Assembly: GCA_038025085.1 (NCBI GenBank)
Contig: CM076150.1
Coordinates: forward strand, 4,134,001-4,198,000
Reading direction: 5' to 3'
From: Tetragonia tetragonoides
Taxonomy: Eukaryota; Streptophyta; Magnoliopsida; Caryophyllales; Aizoaceae
DNA: 64,000 bases
Shown: positions 12,487 to 25,537 of the stretch, in pieces
Position numbering within the stretch: position 1 is the stretch's first letter
Layout of the letters: each line of letters opens with the position of its first letter
The notes under the pieces: model-generated
Database searches by the model: none
Seen by the model: only the letters and a program-made list of their open reading frames with translations
What the model was told of the DNA's origin: nothing
Position numbers and translations under genes: made by a program

Positions 12487-15400
12487 ATGGCATCTCGCTT
12501 GCAAATTGAGGGAGATGAGTCGGTCCTCCTGCGTGTAACACATTCGAATCTGAAGAGCTTCAAGGCTGATGTCCGGTTTTCGCTTCAGGTGTGTGAGTTT
12601 CACCTTCTAGCTTACCACTAGATATAAGTTCTCCTGAGTGTAACGCCTATTTCTATTGATGTCAAATTTCTGTTGTCTTGCCTTAAACTGAAAGTCTGGC
12701 TTATCATAAACATGGAGACAAAAGTGAATTGTGCAGTTATATGTTCATCTTCTTAATCTAAGATATCTTCAGAGTGTTCAGACAACTCATTTTGTAATAT
12801 TGTTATGTTTTTATCAGATGACTGTGGAATCTGTGAAAGAGAAGCTTTGGAAAAAATGTGGAACTGCTGTAAACTCAATGTCTCTTGAGCTCTATGATGA
12901 TACTGGTGCTAAGGTTGCTGAACTCAGTGATAATGGAAAGCCTTTTGGCTTCTATTCTCCATACAATGGGTGAGGGAATCCTTCCTTTTCCTCCTTCATT
13001 ATGTTGTGTTCTTTTGTTACACTTTAATATGACACACTGTTGCAGCAGATTTATTTTGCTTTTAAGGTTTTTAAAAATCATCTTTTGAATTAGATATCAC
13101 TCAATTGAGATACGTTACAGCCTTCTGTCTACCATATTATGTTATTTGGTACATGCATATCACGATGGTTAGTTGATTGTATATCAGTATTCACTTCTCT
13201 TAAATTTGTCACACATGTACCAGTTATGCAGGATATCCCTCATATCATGCCTAGTAATAGAATTCATCGTAACTATCTTCTTTTAACTTCAGATAAGTGT
13301 ACATCATGCATGAAATTGTCAATGTGGTGAATTTCTTTGTCAGCTGATTTTGCGTTTTCCCTTTTCTTTTTGTCACAAAAGATATCGGCTCCATGTTGTA
13401 GATTTTGACCCATCATCAGTAACTTCTGGTGGCTGGCTGGAAGACACGTCCTTGGTGGAAAAGTATGAAATATCTGATGAAGCCTATGAAAAGCGTGATG
13501 GCAAGTACACCAAATCTATGATATAGGATCTTATATCCATGAAAGGATTTCTCATTAGAAGTAGTAGTTTAGAACATGCTGTTAGTTGTCTTTTCCATTA
13601 GCAACATTCGCCTTTAAATTAATATTCATATGGAATAAATGTTACATGCTGAATGACATGGATACCAATTTCCTGCTTAGTCTAGTAGGAACTGTCTTGA
13701 TATTGGTGAATGATATTGAATGTCATTGCACAAAGCAGAGTAGGTTGGTTGCTGAGCAAGTTGCTCTGAAAATGATGTATATTGTTTCTCGTACCTGATT
13801 TGATTGTGTATTCGTTACATGATCTTCCCATGAATACTGCTAACATGTGTGTCAATTGAAGAGGATGAAAGCTGTCATACTTGTTAGATATTATAATCAT
13901 GAAATAAGTGGAAGTCTCTGGATGCTCTTTCATTTCAGAGCTACTCATAATATTTCTTTCTTGAACTTTAAATCAAGGGAGAAAAGGCGAGGCTTTCAAA
14001 TTTCATTAGGTTTAATTGATTGCTAGTGCTTCACAAGGTTGGAAGAAGGGAAAGAAACAAGGTTATAAGAAGTTATAGTAACGTTCGAAACCCTTTGTTG
14101 GTTCTTGAATATGGAAGGAACAGAGGAATAACATGTCAGAGAAGGACCCTTTATTTGTTTTTCTTTGAGGGAAGGGTGTTCGAAGGATTAGTCTTCTCTC
14201 TTGAGTCCACTGTTTTTAATCGTACACAACTGAATAAATTGGAAGGATTGGGGGTTGGGTGGTGTGGGGGGGGGGGGGGTTATTCTAAAATTGAAATGGT
14301 GTTTTTTGAAGAGCTAATCATCAATAAGCATCTTAAATAGTTTCAATGTTTGCTGGTGACTAGACTAATACACATTTTCTTCATCTCCATTCTCCACACA
14401 GCAACCAAATAAATGAAAGGAAACCTTTTCTATTGTGTCATTTAGTCTCTTCTATTCTTTGCCTTCTCTGTATGTAACCAGATTAAAGTTTTGATTTAGG
14501 TACCTAAAGATTCCACTTCATTTGACATTATGTTTGTACTTCAGGCACTTTCAGAAAATTCAAGGAAAAGCTAGCCCATCAAAATCCTTCAGGTGCTAAG
14601 GTATGCTTTAAGATATTTTAACGCTTCCAAAGGATCCTAGTGTAGTACATATCCAGATGGTATTCTTAACCTACTCTCCCATGCCTCTGGAATTGATGTC
14701 AACTACGTCTTAGACATTCCAGCTGAATCTATCTGGCCTATGTCAACTCGTTCTGACTGCCCTTACCCTGTAGAAAAGTCAGTCATTGTAATCAATTACT
14801 TTACAATGAGAGTGTACAACACCATTCATCAATGTATTTTTGCTCTGTTTTATGCAGATTGCTGATAGTCACATGGAAGATCTTTGCACTAATATCAAGG
14901 TTAGTTAATTCTCCTTGTTGTATTGAGTACACTGTTTGCTACTGGCATATTTTGTGGGTACATTCAAACATTATATTTGGTCTGTTATATGATGTAGCAA
15001 GGGCACACTTATTCTTGTTTCGTTGCTTTTGAAGATTTCAAGGAATCAGTAAGTGTAAGCAGGGACATGAATTATGTGGTAAAGAAGGGTAGTTAATGAA
15101 CCAGGGGCTAAGATCCTGGGGATCAACAGTTTTTTTTAAAGCCATCTCCCTAACAGAAAATCATAAAAAGAAAAAAAGAAGTCTAAAGAGTGACTGCATA
15201 ACGATTAACAACAGGAAACCCTCCCCCCTCGGAAAAAGAAAACCCTCAAATCTGCCTTTGATGACAGTATTGTTCATCTTCTGCTGCTTATGATCATTCA
15301 TGACTTTTGTGGAATATATTGAAAAGTTTGCGAGTATGACCTTCATGATACTGTTGCTGCTTTTGGCTGGAGTGCATATATCTTGAAAAGCCAATCTAAT

Positions 15401-15495
15401 TTCATTTTCCTTCTTTGGAAAAAGGAGTTTATTTGCTTCTCTTGCTGCCTGTGATAACCTTGTAAAGAAGTGGATTCCATGCTAAAATGTCCAGT

Positions 15496-15528
<33 letters not shown>

Positions 15529-18500
15529 GGAATGTCTGAATTGTTTCTTTTCCCCATGCTTCACTAGTCCTCTTGAAGAGGATGTTGGTCTTCCTTTTTC
15601 TTTTCTTCTTATATTAGCACTTTATCTGTGCTTTCTTCCCATTATTGAAATACTTTAGATTCAGAATTGCGCACCTTAGCACCTTCCTCTTAATATGTCG
15701 ATTGATGTTTGTGCACTTACAATTAACCGAAATATGAACTTGTTTTCTTTCCCTTACTGCACTCATCAAAAGGCTTTCGTTCTAAGTGATGTAAAGCTGG
15801 TTCAATGGTGTCCTCGTAGGATATGGTCACTTATTCAGTTCAAAAATGCTTCATACTACTCTAAAAAATTGTCTTAACAACCGCTTTTTTGTCTGCCAGC
15901 AAGAAAATTATGTGAAATCCTTTGCTTAGTTTTGTCTGCTTGTGTATAAATATCTTATGTCGACATATAATGCTTGAGAGAACCTGTTTTACTTGTTATT
16001 TCTTTCTTCCCTTTTCTCCTTCCTGTCCATTTTGCTATCCATCGAGGTGTAGGCTGTATCTTGGGTCTATGCTTTAAAAAGAGCAGCCGCTTGATAATTG
16101 CAAGGGTAATGCTGCAGCGTCTACATTTGCCCCAGACCACACTGTAAGCAGAGGCTTTTGCGTGTTTAGATGGTAGTCTATAATGTTGTTGTAGTTAAAC
16201 CATTTCAACTGTGACAAACTGACCTCTGTACAATCATTAACTACAAAGGATTTTAATTTTGGAAGTCAAAGCAAAATAGTGTAGTATTCACCTTGTCATA
16301 CCATTACCTGAATCCCTCTCACGAGGCTCCGGCCTATGTTTTGTCTATGAAGCAGATGGAGGCGGTGGAGTGGGATTAGATTGCACAGCCTTACTGTTGT
16401 GACTGCACAGAAGTTGTTTCCTGGATAGGTGTAGGCCAAGGTTCGAAATTACGGTATCGGACGCGATCGCGGAAACGGTCACGACATCGCGGACTGATAT
16501 CGGTGACGCGTATCAACTCACTCCTGTTCCGGCATGAATTTTTGTACTAGCCATATCGGCTGTATTGGCCATGTATCAGTCGTGTATCAGCAGTGATATG
16601 TTGCCAAAAATCAGTTGAATAAAAGTTATGCATAAAAATAAAAAAAAACAAAGTGTGAACTGATGGATGAATGAATAATTGAGTTATTGGATGAAGATCC
16701 AATCAGTGTTTGAGTTTTGGCTCTAGTAGGTGTATGAGCTTCGACTCTTTTTTTCTTCCATTTAATAAATGGACTTCGAATTATCAAAAAAAAAAAAGAG
16801 GATGATGATCTAAAATAAACACATACTAATATGGCCAGGGTTGTCAATCTTTCTGGATATCGGTGTGCCTTTTCGGGCTACTAATGAGACAGTATCACAC
16901 CTATTTCTGCAGTATGGGGTTGCACGATGCCTTATGTATGGGGGCAATTGATGGCCCTGTCTACTGTTTTTGGGGTTTGCAGATACCATTTGCGGGCTTT
17001 GGGAAGGGGAAGGAGAAGAGGGTGCTTCGCTGGTGGTGTTGTGGTGTGTGTGCCTGTGTGGCTTGAGCACAATGCACGGGTCTTCTCTAACCTGTCTATG
17101 CCTCCTGATTTGCTTTGGGGCTGGATCACGTTTGAGCTTCATTATAGGCTCAGGTGGCAAGGGCTTTTTGTAAGACCTCTGAGATTTGTTCCAGAAGTCC
17201 CGGGTTCAAGCCTCCTCAGGGCTGATGGAGGTTATTCTGGTCGTTAACTTCAAGGCTCATCCGCCCATGGGATAGTCGGGCAAAACCTGGATACCCATAA
17301 TATAAAAAATAAAAAAATAAAAAAAAAAGAAAAAGAAAAAGAAAAACGAGGTTACTTTAATTGTATAGTCCAAAGAAATTGAATTAGCGGTAACATCTTT
17401 CTCTTCTTTTCGATATTCATTGATTCAGTGGTCATTGCTGAATATAAAACAATGCTTTAGGCAAACTTGCTATTTGGATATATGCCTAAGTGGCTTGGAT
17501 TAGGTTGTTATGTTTGCTTACTTCAATTACTTCTTTTTTTGATAATCTGCTTACTTCAATTGCTTGCTTTCCTTTTCAAGGTGGGAGACAGATGTCAAGT
17601 GGAACCAGGAGAAAAAAGAGGTGTCGTCAAATATGTAGGCCGAGCAGAAAATCTAGGACCTGGTTTCTGGGTTGGAGTTCAATATGATGAACCACTGGGC
17701 AAGCATGATGGACAGTATGTGCAATTAAATTCTCTTAGTTTAATGTCATGGCAACTTTCTGTTGGTTCAGTTTTACTCGACTGCTATTATTTGTCTGCCA
17801 TTTGACTTATTATAAAAATTGTTCAGGCATCATAAGCTTGACATTGGTTTGGCGTTTTATGTCCTGGCATGTTTCATGGATGCTTTAAGTTCTTGATTGT
17901 GTCGTGGAATGCATGCTGAGACATTGGATTAGGATGTTCATTCAATTATTTGTGTCACAGGGTGAAGGGGACACGCTTCTTTGATTGTCCACCACTTCAT
18001 GGGGCAATGGTTAGACCAGACAAAGTGCAGGTTTGTTCGAATTATACTAATTAAATCTGGAGTCTGTATCCTTTTCACTTTGTTGCATATAAATCCCTTA
18101 TAGTTTTCAACTTCTAAATCACGATCTGAAGCAATTTTGATAATGCAGGATCTAGCAACGAACCGTCCCCCCCCCCCCCCAACCCCCACACACCCAAAGA
18201 AATAATATTCACCTTTTGTTTTAAAGACTAGTACTGGTACTTTAGGAGGAGGAGCTTAGTTTTTGCATCTATTATATGGCTTATGAACTGACACTGTTAA
18301 TCTATCATTCTGCTGATCAAACTACTCATGTTCGGGAAAAGGATGTTTTGATTTCTTTCCTTGCTGACTGATCTGGTTCCATGAAGTTGACATGTAAAAA
18401 ATACATAGTTGTTGGAACTTTGATTTTAGATTCCTCTATCGGTTGAGATTAATAGTGGTGATTAATCAGCTGACTCACAAGCCTGCAGCTTCCTACGCTG

Positions 18501-19389
18501 AATTTGTTTGTTGATCATTTGCGAGACCAGGCGAACGCTCGATAAATCATCAGTGCATGTCATGCCCTGTTTCTACCTGACATCTTGCATGAAGTCATCT
18601 CGCTTCTCCTTTGTGATGGCTTGGTGGTTCAGTGGTAATATTATACAAGAGACATTTCTTTGTCAGATTCCTGATTAGGTTAGTTGTAATCTTCCTTTAG
18701 TCCATATCTGATACATCTGCCTGAATGGTGGTAGGAAGATTAGTGCTTTGAGGAAGGAAAGGAGAGGAAATTGCTTTGGTGGAATGCTTTGTTGGCAGTG
18801 TTGTGGTGTGTTTGGTTGGAGAGAAATGCCCAGGTTTTTAGTCTTTACTGGTTCCGATATGCCCGGTAGACCTGATATGGAAAGGAGTTACATATTCACC
18901 TACACTCTGGAGTCTGGGCTTTAGGAGCTTTTGGTAGCTATACTATTTCTCAGGTCCAACAGAATTAGGGTAATCTGTGTTACTTCGTGGAGTTCAGCTT
19001 TCTCCTCTGTGCTGTCATTCCGCCAATCTGGTTGCAACTCTTTTTGCTGTGAAGACAAATTATTCTTATATCATAAAGATAAAAAGGGAAGAGAGTGATT
19101 AGTTTATTCTCCACCTTATCATGAGTACCTAGTATTTTGATGCTGAAAAATAAATTCATTTGTTCAAGTAATTTCCCTCTCTTTTCTTGTTAATTACTTT
19201 CATTTTCGTCATTAATCATTTTTTTATAAATCTGTCAAAATTTCTGAATACTACATGCATGTGTACTTGAATTTTGATAACATACATGAGTATCTGTTTG
19301 CAGTAGAATTTGCTAATGCTAATGAAATTGTGGATGTCCAGGTGGGGGACTATCCTGAACGGGATCCATTTGAAGAAGAGGAGATTTAG
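12487..19389 (+). CDS. TFCB: Tubulin folding cofactor B, eight coding exons, 240 aa
   Basis: Exons: 12487-12588, 12818-12969, 13382-13500, 14545-14600, 14858-14899, 17581-17714, 17961-18030, 19342-19389; the phases join to 723 nt. The product is a cytosolic chaperone that works with TFCE to handle alpha-tubulin for heterodimer assembly. Residues 1-90 form a ubiquitin-like domain (MASRLQIEGDES, then MTVESVKEKLWKKCG). A charged middle region follows (SLVEKYEISDEAYEKRD, TFRKFKEKLAHQNP). A CAP-Gly domain starts at residue 158 (VGDRCQVEPGEKRGVVKYVG), with GLY-rich FWVGVQYDEP and the GKHDG tubulin-tail-binding motif. The acidic C-terminus PFEEEEI matches the family. Length is normal for plants (about 240). 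The ATG is the first one after the leader acceptor. Intron 3 is GC-AG; introns 5 and 7 carry LINE debris. Confidence 0.95.
13501..14544 (+). other. Non-canonical GC-AG intron 3 of TFCB
   Basis: The exon ends AAGCGTGATG and the intron begins GCAAGTAC; the next exon begins GCACTTTCAG after TTGTACTTCAG. Only this junction keeps the conserved order YEKRDGTFRKFKEK in frame. The nearby GT at 13505 would shift the frame. GCAAGT is the usual donor of GC-AG introns. Confidence 0.8.
14264..14279 (+). repeat. Poly(G) run in TFCB intron 3
   Basis: A run of about 14 G within a T/G-rich stretch. The C-runs at 18167-18180 (TFCB intron 7) and 28248-28262 (L13 intron 2) are similar homopolymers. No function is implied. 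Confidence 0.7.
15494..15530 (+). repeat. (GT)n microsatellite in TFCB intron 5
   Basis: About 17 GT units, interrupted once near the left end. The His-Thr-rich frame on the other strand is only this repeat. Confidence 0.9.
16840..17350 (+). mobile_element. LINE 3' fragment with A-rich tail in TFCB intron 5
   Basis: The forward frame contains VPVWLEHNARVFSN and PDLLWGWITFELHYRLRWQG, matching the C-terminal end of LINE reverse transcriptases. The same motif occurs as WLERN in the LINE fragments at 42715-43159 and 62306-62656. It is followed by about 130 bp with GTCCCGGGTTCAAGCCTCC and an A-rich tail (17310-17347). The 5' end is not sharply defined and I found no convincing target duplication. 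It lies in the same orientation as the gene. Confidence 0.65.
18735..19085 (+). mobile_element. LINE 3' fragment in TFCB intron 7
   Basis: Translation of the forward strand gives WWNALLAVLWCVWLERNAQVF, then broken sequence, the same zf-RVT tail as in the other LINE fragments here. It ends near the A-rich CATAAAGATAAAAAGGG. It is short, frame-broken and sense to the gene. Boundaries are approximate. Confidence 0.55.
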
Positions 19390-20740
19390 AATCAATGGTG
19401 CCTCAAAATTCGTACTGATCAACTCACATGTGATATGTTGGTGCGTCTCATAGAGAGTTCTATTTTTTCTATCCTGATGTCAGGATATGATCTGACCAGT
19501 TCGGCAGCTTGTTTCGGAATAGTAGAGGAGCCTCGGAACCCATTTTTAGCCGGTAAATCAGGAATATTTGGGAGAGTTCTATGGTTCCTAGTGGCTAGAT
19601 TGTACTCCAATGATAGGATTAAGGCTCGATTGCTATTCGACTGACTTGAAGATTTGTATGCACATCTGCTGAAGTGATTAACGTCGATTCGGTTGTGTCA
19701 AGTTCTTGGTATTTGCAGTGTTAAACATCCAATGTACTTTGTTGAACAGCTATAAAAACTTAGGACGTTGCTGTGAATTTTAATTTCGTAGGAGTGCTTG
19801 ATGAAATAAGGCAATTTACTTTCTTTTTACGAACTAAATTGTTCCAAAACTTGGCAATTAATGTTCTTTGAATCATGCATGCACGATAGACCTATCAAAT
19901 TATAGGTCCTAGAACATATGATGGAAGGATGTAAAGCACGACAAATAAGTTTTAGAGATTGATATGTGCACTCTCATAGTCTCATTATGAGACATTGAGA
20001 TCTCTAAGTTTTTGCTCATGATAAAATCTCGTATGAGATGGCCTCAAGGTGAGGCTCTTTCATACAAGCATGACGTTGGCATGACAAAACTTATTGTGGA
20101 TTTCGTATGCTCTTCATTTGATTCTTCTTTCTTTTTCTGACCATGTCTTTTCATTTGAAATTTAAGCCTTAAAGGTGTTGGAATTTTCTTTTTGCTAACT
20201 TTTGTTGGTTGGTGTTGAAGTTGCTAATATCATTTGGTTGAAGTTAGCTGAAGTTTTTTAGTTGGTGCCAATTTGCTAATTGGTGCTTAATTTCAATAAC
20301 AAAAGAACATGATCATAAGTGCAACCATTTACTTGGCTTTCTTTTCCATGGAAACTCTCAACTTTGAGTCATTGAAAGAAAATTGGGGTAGTCAAAAGCT
20401 TGCCTAAACCTAGTAAAAGTTGTGCTTGGGCCTTGGATCCAACTATCCAAGATTGGTTAAATCAAGTTGGGGCTATTATTGTGAACTATAAGAAGAAAAT
20501 GTGAAATGATATGCTTTAAAGTTCGTTGGATTGTTTAAGTTATGAGATCTTTGATTAATCATAATTTATGTGGCTATATATTTTAGGTACCTTACTCAAA
20601 TAGTGTTGGAGCTCCCAACACCTTTTTTTTCTCATCTTCTCTTTTTATTTTTTTTCATGAATTGTGGGTGTGTCTAGGCTTACTCTTTAACCTTTTCTGC
20701 GCCACTTTATTTGGATTACAATAGAAATCGAAAAACCTCT
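19390..20740. other. TFCB 3' flank and spacer before CFM3
   Basis: No gene is visible. The TFCB 3' UTR probably runs to about 19820, where GATGAAATAAGG could serve as a polyadenylation signal. Around 19975-20070 there are short inverted words (GTCTCAT...ATGAGAC, GTATGAGATGGCCTCA), perhaps a MITE remnant. Both genes read left to right. Confidence 0.4.
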
Positions 20741-20748
20741 TATATAAG
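20741..20748 (+). promoter_or_regulatory. Candidate TATA box of CFM3
   Basis: TATATAAG lies 196 bp before the predicted ATG, within the palindrome CTCTTATATAAGAG. It would place the transcript start near 20775. An (AAAAT)n-like tract at 20846-20870 would then be in the 5' leader. Inferred from sequence alone. Confidence 0.4.
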
Positions 20749-20943
20749 AGCAAAGTTATGCTTTTGCCCTTCACTTAATTATCTCCCAATTACGAGATTA
20801 AATATCTAATTACCTATTAGCCTTTGCCAATTGCCAACATCAAAAAAATAAAAATAAAAATAAAAATAAAAGTACTCCAAAGGATGAACAAAGAAAGCAC
20901 TTGATCCTATCTGAGAGTGTCATGCTCCGGTGTGGTAACGGTC

Positions 20944-23900
20944 ATGGCATTTTCAGCATCTCCCCAAAATCCTCACCCTCTCTTAAACTTAAACCCTCCT
21001 TCATCTTCCTTCTCTTCTCTCTCTCTTAAACCCCACACCCATTTTCATCCCTTCTTGAAGCCCCTCAGGTTGAACCCTTGCTGTTCACATAACACAGCTC
21101 AAACACACACAGACACCAAGCAACCCCAACATATCACAATCAATTTTGAGGCTCAGAAGAAGAAACGAAAGCCTAAGCCAAGTTTCTACGAGCAAATTCG
21201 TGATAAATGGTCTCAAAAGCCTGTTTCTCAAACCAAGAAACTACCATGGCAAAAGGAACGAGAAGAGGAACAAAAAGAAGAAGAAGAACCATTTTCAGAG
21301 CTAGAAGCACCATTAAAAATGGTGAGTGACCCAGTGAGTCCTGATGTTAAAAGTTCAAAACTTTATGGTCAATTGGTTGATAAAAGCAAAATTGAAGAAC
21401 CCATTATTGATTTTGAGAGGAATTTTGATCAAACATTGAGTAATGTAGTGAATGACCCAGTGAGTTCTGGTTTGGATAATAGCTTGGGTTCTGCTTCTTT
21501 TGCTGAGAAAAACAAAAATTCAAGTGCCCATTTTGGTTATGAAACGAAAAGTGATCAGAATTTTAGTGGAAATGATGGCAAATTTGGTAATGATTTGGGT
21601 TTTTGTGGGGATTTGGCAAATAGTTTAGCTCTTGAGAATTTGGACATTATTGAGGAGGTTGGAGTTAGTGGCCATGTTGAGGGAGTGCAGGCAAATGAAT
21701 TAACTTTATCTACCAGCAAATTTGATGTTCAAAGTGGTGCTTCCTTGAGTGGTAATGTGGATAATGTTGAGACTAAGGGAAATCAGGCTAAGGGTTCTGC
21801 CCAAGAAGAAGGTGCAAATAGGTTGCCATGGATGTCAGGCAACGATACCGGAAAAGAGGAAGAGGAGAAGAGACAAAGGAGCAAGACGGAGTTGGCAGAG
21901 AAAATGATCCCAGAACATGATTTAAAGAGGTTAAGGAATGTAGCATTAAGGATGAAGGAGAGGATCAAAGTTGGAGCAGCTGGTGTTACACAAGCTCTGG
22001 TGGATACCATTCACGAAAAGTGGAAGATTGATGAAGTGGTGAAATTGAAGTTTGAAGGGCCTTCCTCATTGAATATGAAAAGAATCCATGAAGTTCTTGA
22101 GGTCAGCCATTTTTCCCTATCCCCCCTCTCGATTTCAAACCCTCATATTCCACTTCAAGTGTGTAGACTATTGATTGATGTAGCAAATCATGCACTTGTA
22201 ATTGCTGAAATTAGTTGCTTAGAATGATCTTTGACATCCTATAAAGCATGTAGCTAGTATTTTGCAGCTCTGAATTTCTTATTATGTAGACCAGTAGATG
22301 GTCTTAAACTGCATTGTCTCATTGAAGTCATTGAGCTATGCAACTGTATTACATCACGTGATGTTAAAAAGTGTATACCTATTTGAGGGCTTGGCTTATT
22401 TTGCCCCAATTTACTTCTGGTAGTGGTTCTAGCAGTTCTATTATTCACAAATATGGTAGTAAATCATAGTTCTTTTATAAGAATATGCGAACATCTAAAA
22501 TGTGTATACTATCTTATTTCAGAGTAGAACAGGAGGCTTGGTGATATGGAGATCTGGTACTTCGGTGGTGCTATATAGGCGATTGAACTACAAACTAGGT
22601 TGTGTACAAACTTATGTAAGAGAAAAGGGAGTAAATTTGGATCTTTTACGAGATCCAGAACCTGATTCTATGAGACTTCCAAAGGATCTTTCTGAAGAAG
22701 AATTGATGAATATGAGTGAGCTTAACAATATGTTAGTTGACTTGGGTCCTCGCTATGTTGACTGGTCAGGCCGTCCTCCGCTGCCTGTTGATGCGGATTT
22801 GCTTCCGGGTTTTGTTCGTGGATATAAAACTCCATTCAGACTTCTTCCTCATGGTGTGAGACGTAGTTTAAGGGACGAGGAAACAACACGCATCCGTAAG
22901 CTTGCAAGGACCATGCCCCCTCACTTTGCTCTGGGTATGTCTAAAATGATTGCTGTAGTAATGGGTTAAAATGTTCTAATACCATATTGGCGTAAGGGAT
23001 TTGCTTTGTTAATTGTCCTAGGGAGGAACAGGGAACTGCAAGGACTGGCAGCAGCTATGGTAAAGTTATGGGAGAAAAGTGCTATTGCTAAGATTGCTAT
23101 TAAACGCGGTGTCTTAAATACTAACAACGAGAGGATGGCTGAACAGCTCAAGGTAAGACTTCTATTTTCTCCACTTGTTGCATAATATGAGAGTTATGAG
23201 ATAAAGTTCTAGATTTATGATTGAGATACCTTGTTCTTTGAAAGCTAAAGAGTAAATACCTTAAGTTGAATAAAAGAAAACTCAATTACATCCAATTCCA
23301 TGTCAGTGGGATCCTTTATGTCGCGCTAAGGAAAATACTGGTACACTTAAACAAGCTGTTAGCCACCTCATTGACGATCTGTTTGACGTGAGCACATTGG
23401 GTCATAGGACCAAAGGATTCTAGAAGCTCTTTACAATCTTGAATGGTCAATATTGTAGAAAAGGTTATCTAGGTGGAGGTAGCAACTTTCATTCAAGGAT
23501 CACTGAGAAAAGCACTCAAGTTGACAGACTCTTTTGAAAATGTTTTTGGATTATAATTGTTTGTCTTAATTTGTTAATCTCGACTGAAAAAGAAAGAAGA
23601 AGAGCACAACGTAAAGGAAAAGAACTTACCTATTATGGTTGTTGTACAACATTCAAGATATGTCATATATTTCTCTCTGCTCACTAGCACTTGTAATTGC
23701 AGAGAATGACCGGGGGAACTCTACTTTCAAGAAATAAAGAGTACATTGTCTTTTACCGAGGAAATGACTTCTTGACCCCTTCTGTGACAGAAGCACTGAA
23801 AGAAAGGGAGAAACTGACAATGCTCCAGTATCAGGAAGAAGAAGCACGACGCTATGCATCAGCTTTGATTAATCCAAATTCCGAAAATTGTAAGACTCCG

Positions 23901-25537
23901 ATGGTTGCTGGCACTCTGGCAGAAACTGTTGCTGCAACTTCTCGTTGGGGAAAGCAACCAAGCAGAGAAGAAGCGGAGAAAATGTTAAAAGATTTAGCCG
24001 AGGCTAGACATGCTTCACTTGTTAGATATCTTGAAAATAAGTTAGCTATAGTAAGTTATATTTTAATAATTTCAGTTGATATGAAGATCCCAAATCCCAA
24101 GACCTGCTGAAAGCTCTCAATAATGTGTTTTGATTCTGACTTTCATTCCTAAATACCTCCAGGCAAAAGGGAAAGTCAAAAAGGCTGAGACGGTTCTGGC
24201 TAAAGTGCAGGAAAGTTTAGCACCAGAAGAGCTCCCCACGGATTTAGAAACGATAACTGATGAGGAGAGATTAGTATTTCGTAAGATGGGCTTAAGCATG
24301 AAGCCTCACTTGCTCTTGGGTAAGGATTGCAAGTTAGTTGTTAGGCCTCTATGCTGCTCTGGTAAAATCAATAACAAGAGTTGCTTCTTTTGTAGGGAGA
24401 CGAGAGGTTTTTGATGGTACCATAGAGAACATGCATCTGCACTGGAAATTCAGGGAGGTGGTGAAGATAATTGTGAGAGGGAAAAACTTTTCCCAAGTAA
24501 AACATATTGCAATTTCGTTGGAGGCAGAAAGTGGTGGAGTTCTTGTTTCACTAGATAAAACTACAAAAGGCTATGCAATCATCTTTTATCGAGGAAAGAA
24601 CTATCAGCGCCCACTCAAACTGAGGCCCAGGAATTTGTTAACCAGAAGGCAGGCATTAGCTCGGTCAATTGAACTTCAGAGACGCGAGGTGAATTCAGTG
24701 GTTTATAGACCTTTAAATCCTGTAACTTGATTAAGATGTACAACCAGTTGCATTTTTCATGCTTTTTTATCCTATAACTTGATGAAGCTAACAGCAATAT
24801 TTCTGTTGCAACCCATGTAGGGTCTGAAGCACCATATAGCAAGTTTACAGGAACAAATAGAGTTGCTGAAGTCTGGACTGGTATGAATTCATGAATCAAT
24901 GTTCCATAAGATGTCATCTAGCATCTTTGAGTAAACCTTTTCAAAGGTTGACCTAGTATTTGATCTTTTTCTGCAGGAGGATATTAAAGATGGCAATGAG
25001 ATCGATGATAAAACATTTTATGAAAAGTTGGACGATTCTGCCATTCCTTCTGATGATGACTCAGACGAGGTACATTTGCATTCATGTGGGCAATCCATGT
25101 AGGATTGCCACTACATAGTTCATAGTTGAATTTGACCTACCCTAGGCGTCTACTATTTCTCCCTAGGCGTCTACTATTTCTATAAACTAATGGAGCTGCA
25201 GACAGTCTTATTCCCAGCACTGGCATTTGCCCAGAGCCAATTCTACTTCAAATTCAATTACAAAGGGAGTTTAATTGTGTACTGATTTTTGCACCACAAA
25301 ACATGACTAGATCTTAGAAAGCATATTTCAAGATGTTAGTGACTTACTTTTTTTAGATGGGGAAAACTAGGAAGTGAGAACTTATTTTGGGACAGACAGA
25401 TAATACTCCTGTAAAAGGGGTTCTTTGGCTCTTTGTATAACATTCACGACACTTATTTGCAGGATGAAGATGAAGTTGAAGATGAAGAGGCTTACCTACC
25501 AACATACGACAGTGGGGATGAGAATGGTGTTGTCTGA
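20944..25537 (+). CDS. CFM3: CFM3-type CRM-domain organellar intron-splicing factor, nine exons, 908 aa
   Basis: Exons: 20944-22101, 22523-22934, 23022-23152, 23703-24050, 24163-24319, 24396-24688, 24821-24880, 24977-25069, 25463-25537; all phases join to 2,727 nt. The Ser/Pro-rich start [16 protein letters not shown] looks like a chloroplast transit peptide. Three CRM RNA-binding domains follow at about residues 320-420, 485-590 and 715-805. Each has a GxxG-type loop or YRG end: [13 protein letters not shown] preceded by FYRG; YRGKNY. The family helps splice group II introns in chloroplasts (and mitochondria for some CFM3 members). [26 protein letters not shown] and [15 protein letters not shown] match CFM3 closely. 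The C-terminus is a short helix and an acidic tail ([11 protein letters not shown]), as in the family. The first ATG in frame was taken as start. CRM1 ends LYRRLN where LYRG is usual. Confidence 0.93.
25140..25181 (+). repeat. 21-bp perfect tandem duplication in CFM3 intron 8
   Basis: CCCTAGGCGTCTACTATTTC plus T is present twice, head to tail, without mismatch. It lies well inside the intron, away from splice sites. Confidence 0.9.

Noticed and set aside
14020..14340. 106-residue forward frame
   Set aside because: It lies wholly in the GC-AG intron of TFCB, runs through a poly(G) tract and has no recognisable motif.
15343..15564. Minus-strand frame with a His-Thr repeat
   Set aside because: It is the (GT)n microsatellite read in another frame, inside a TFCB intron.
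18600..18645. tRNA-like GGTGGTTCAGTGGTA (A-box-like)
   Set aside because: No B box, anticodon stem or acceptor pairing follows at the right distance, so neither a tRNA nor a SINE can be supported.
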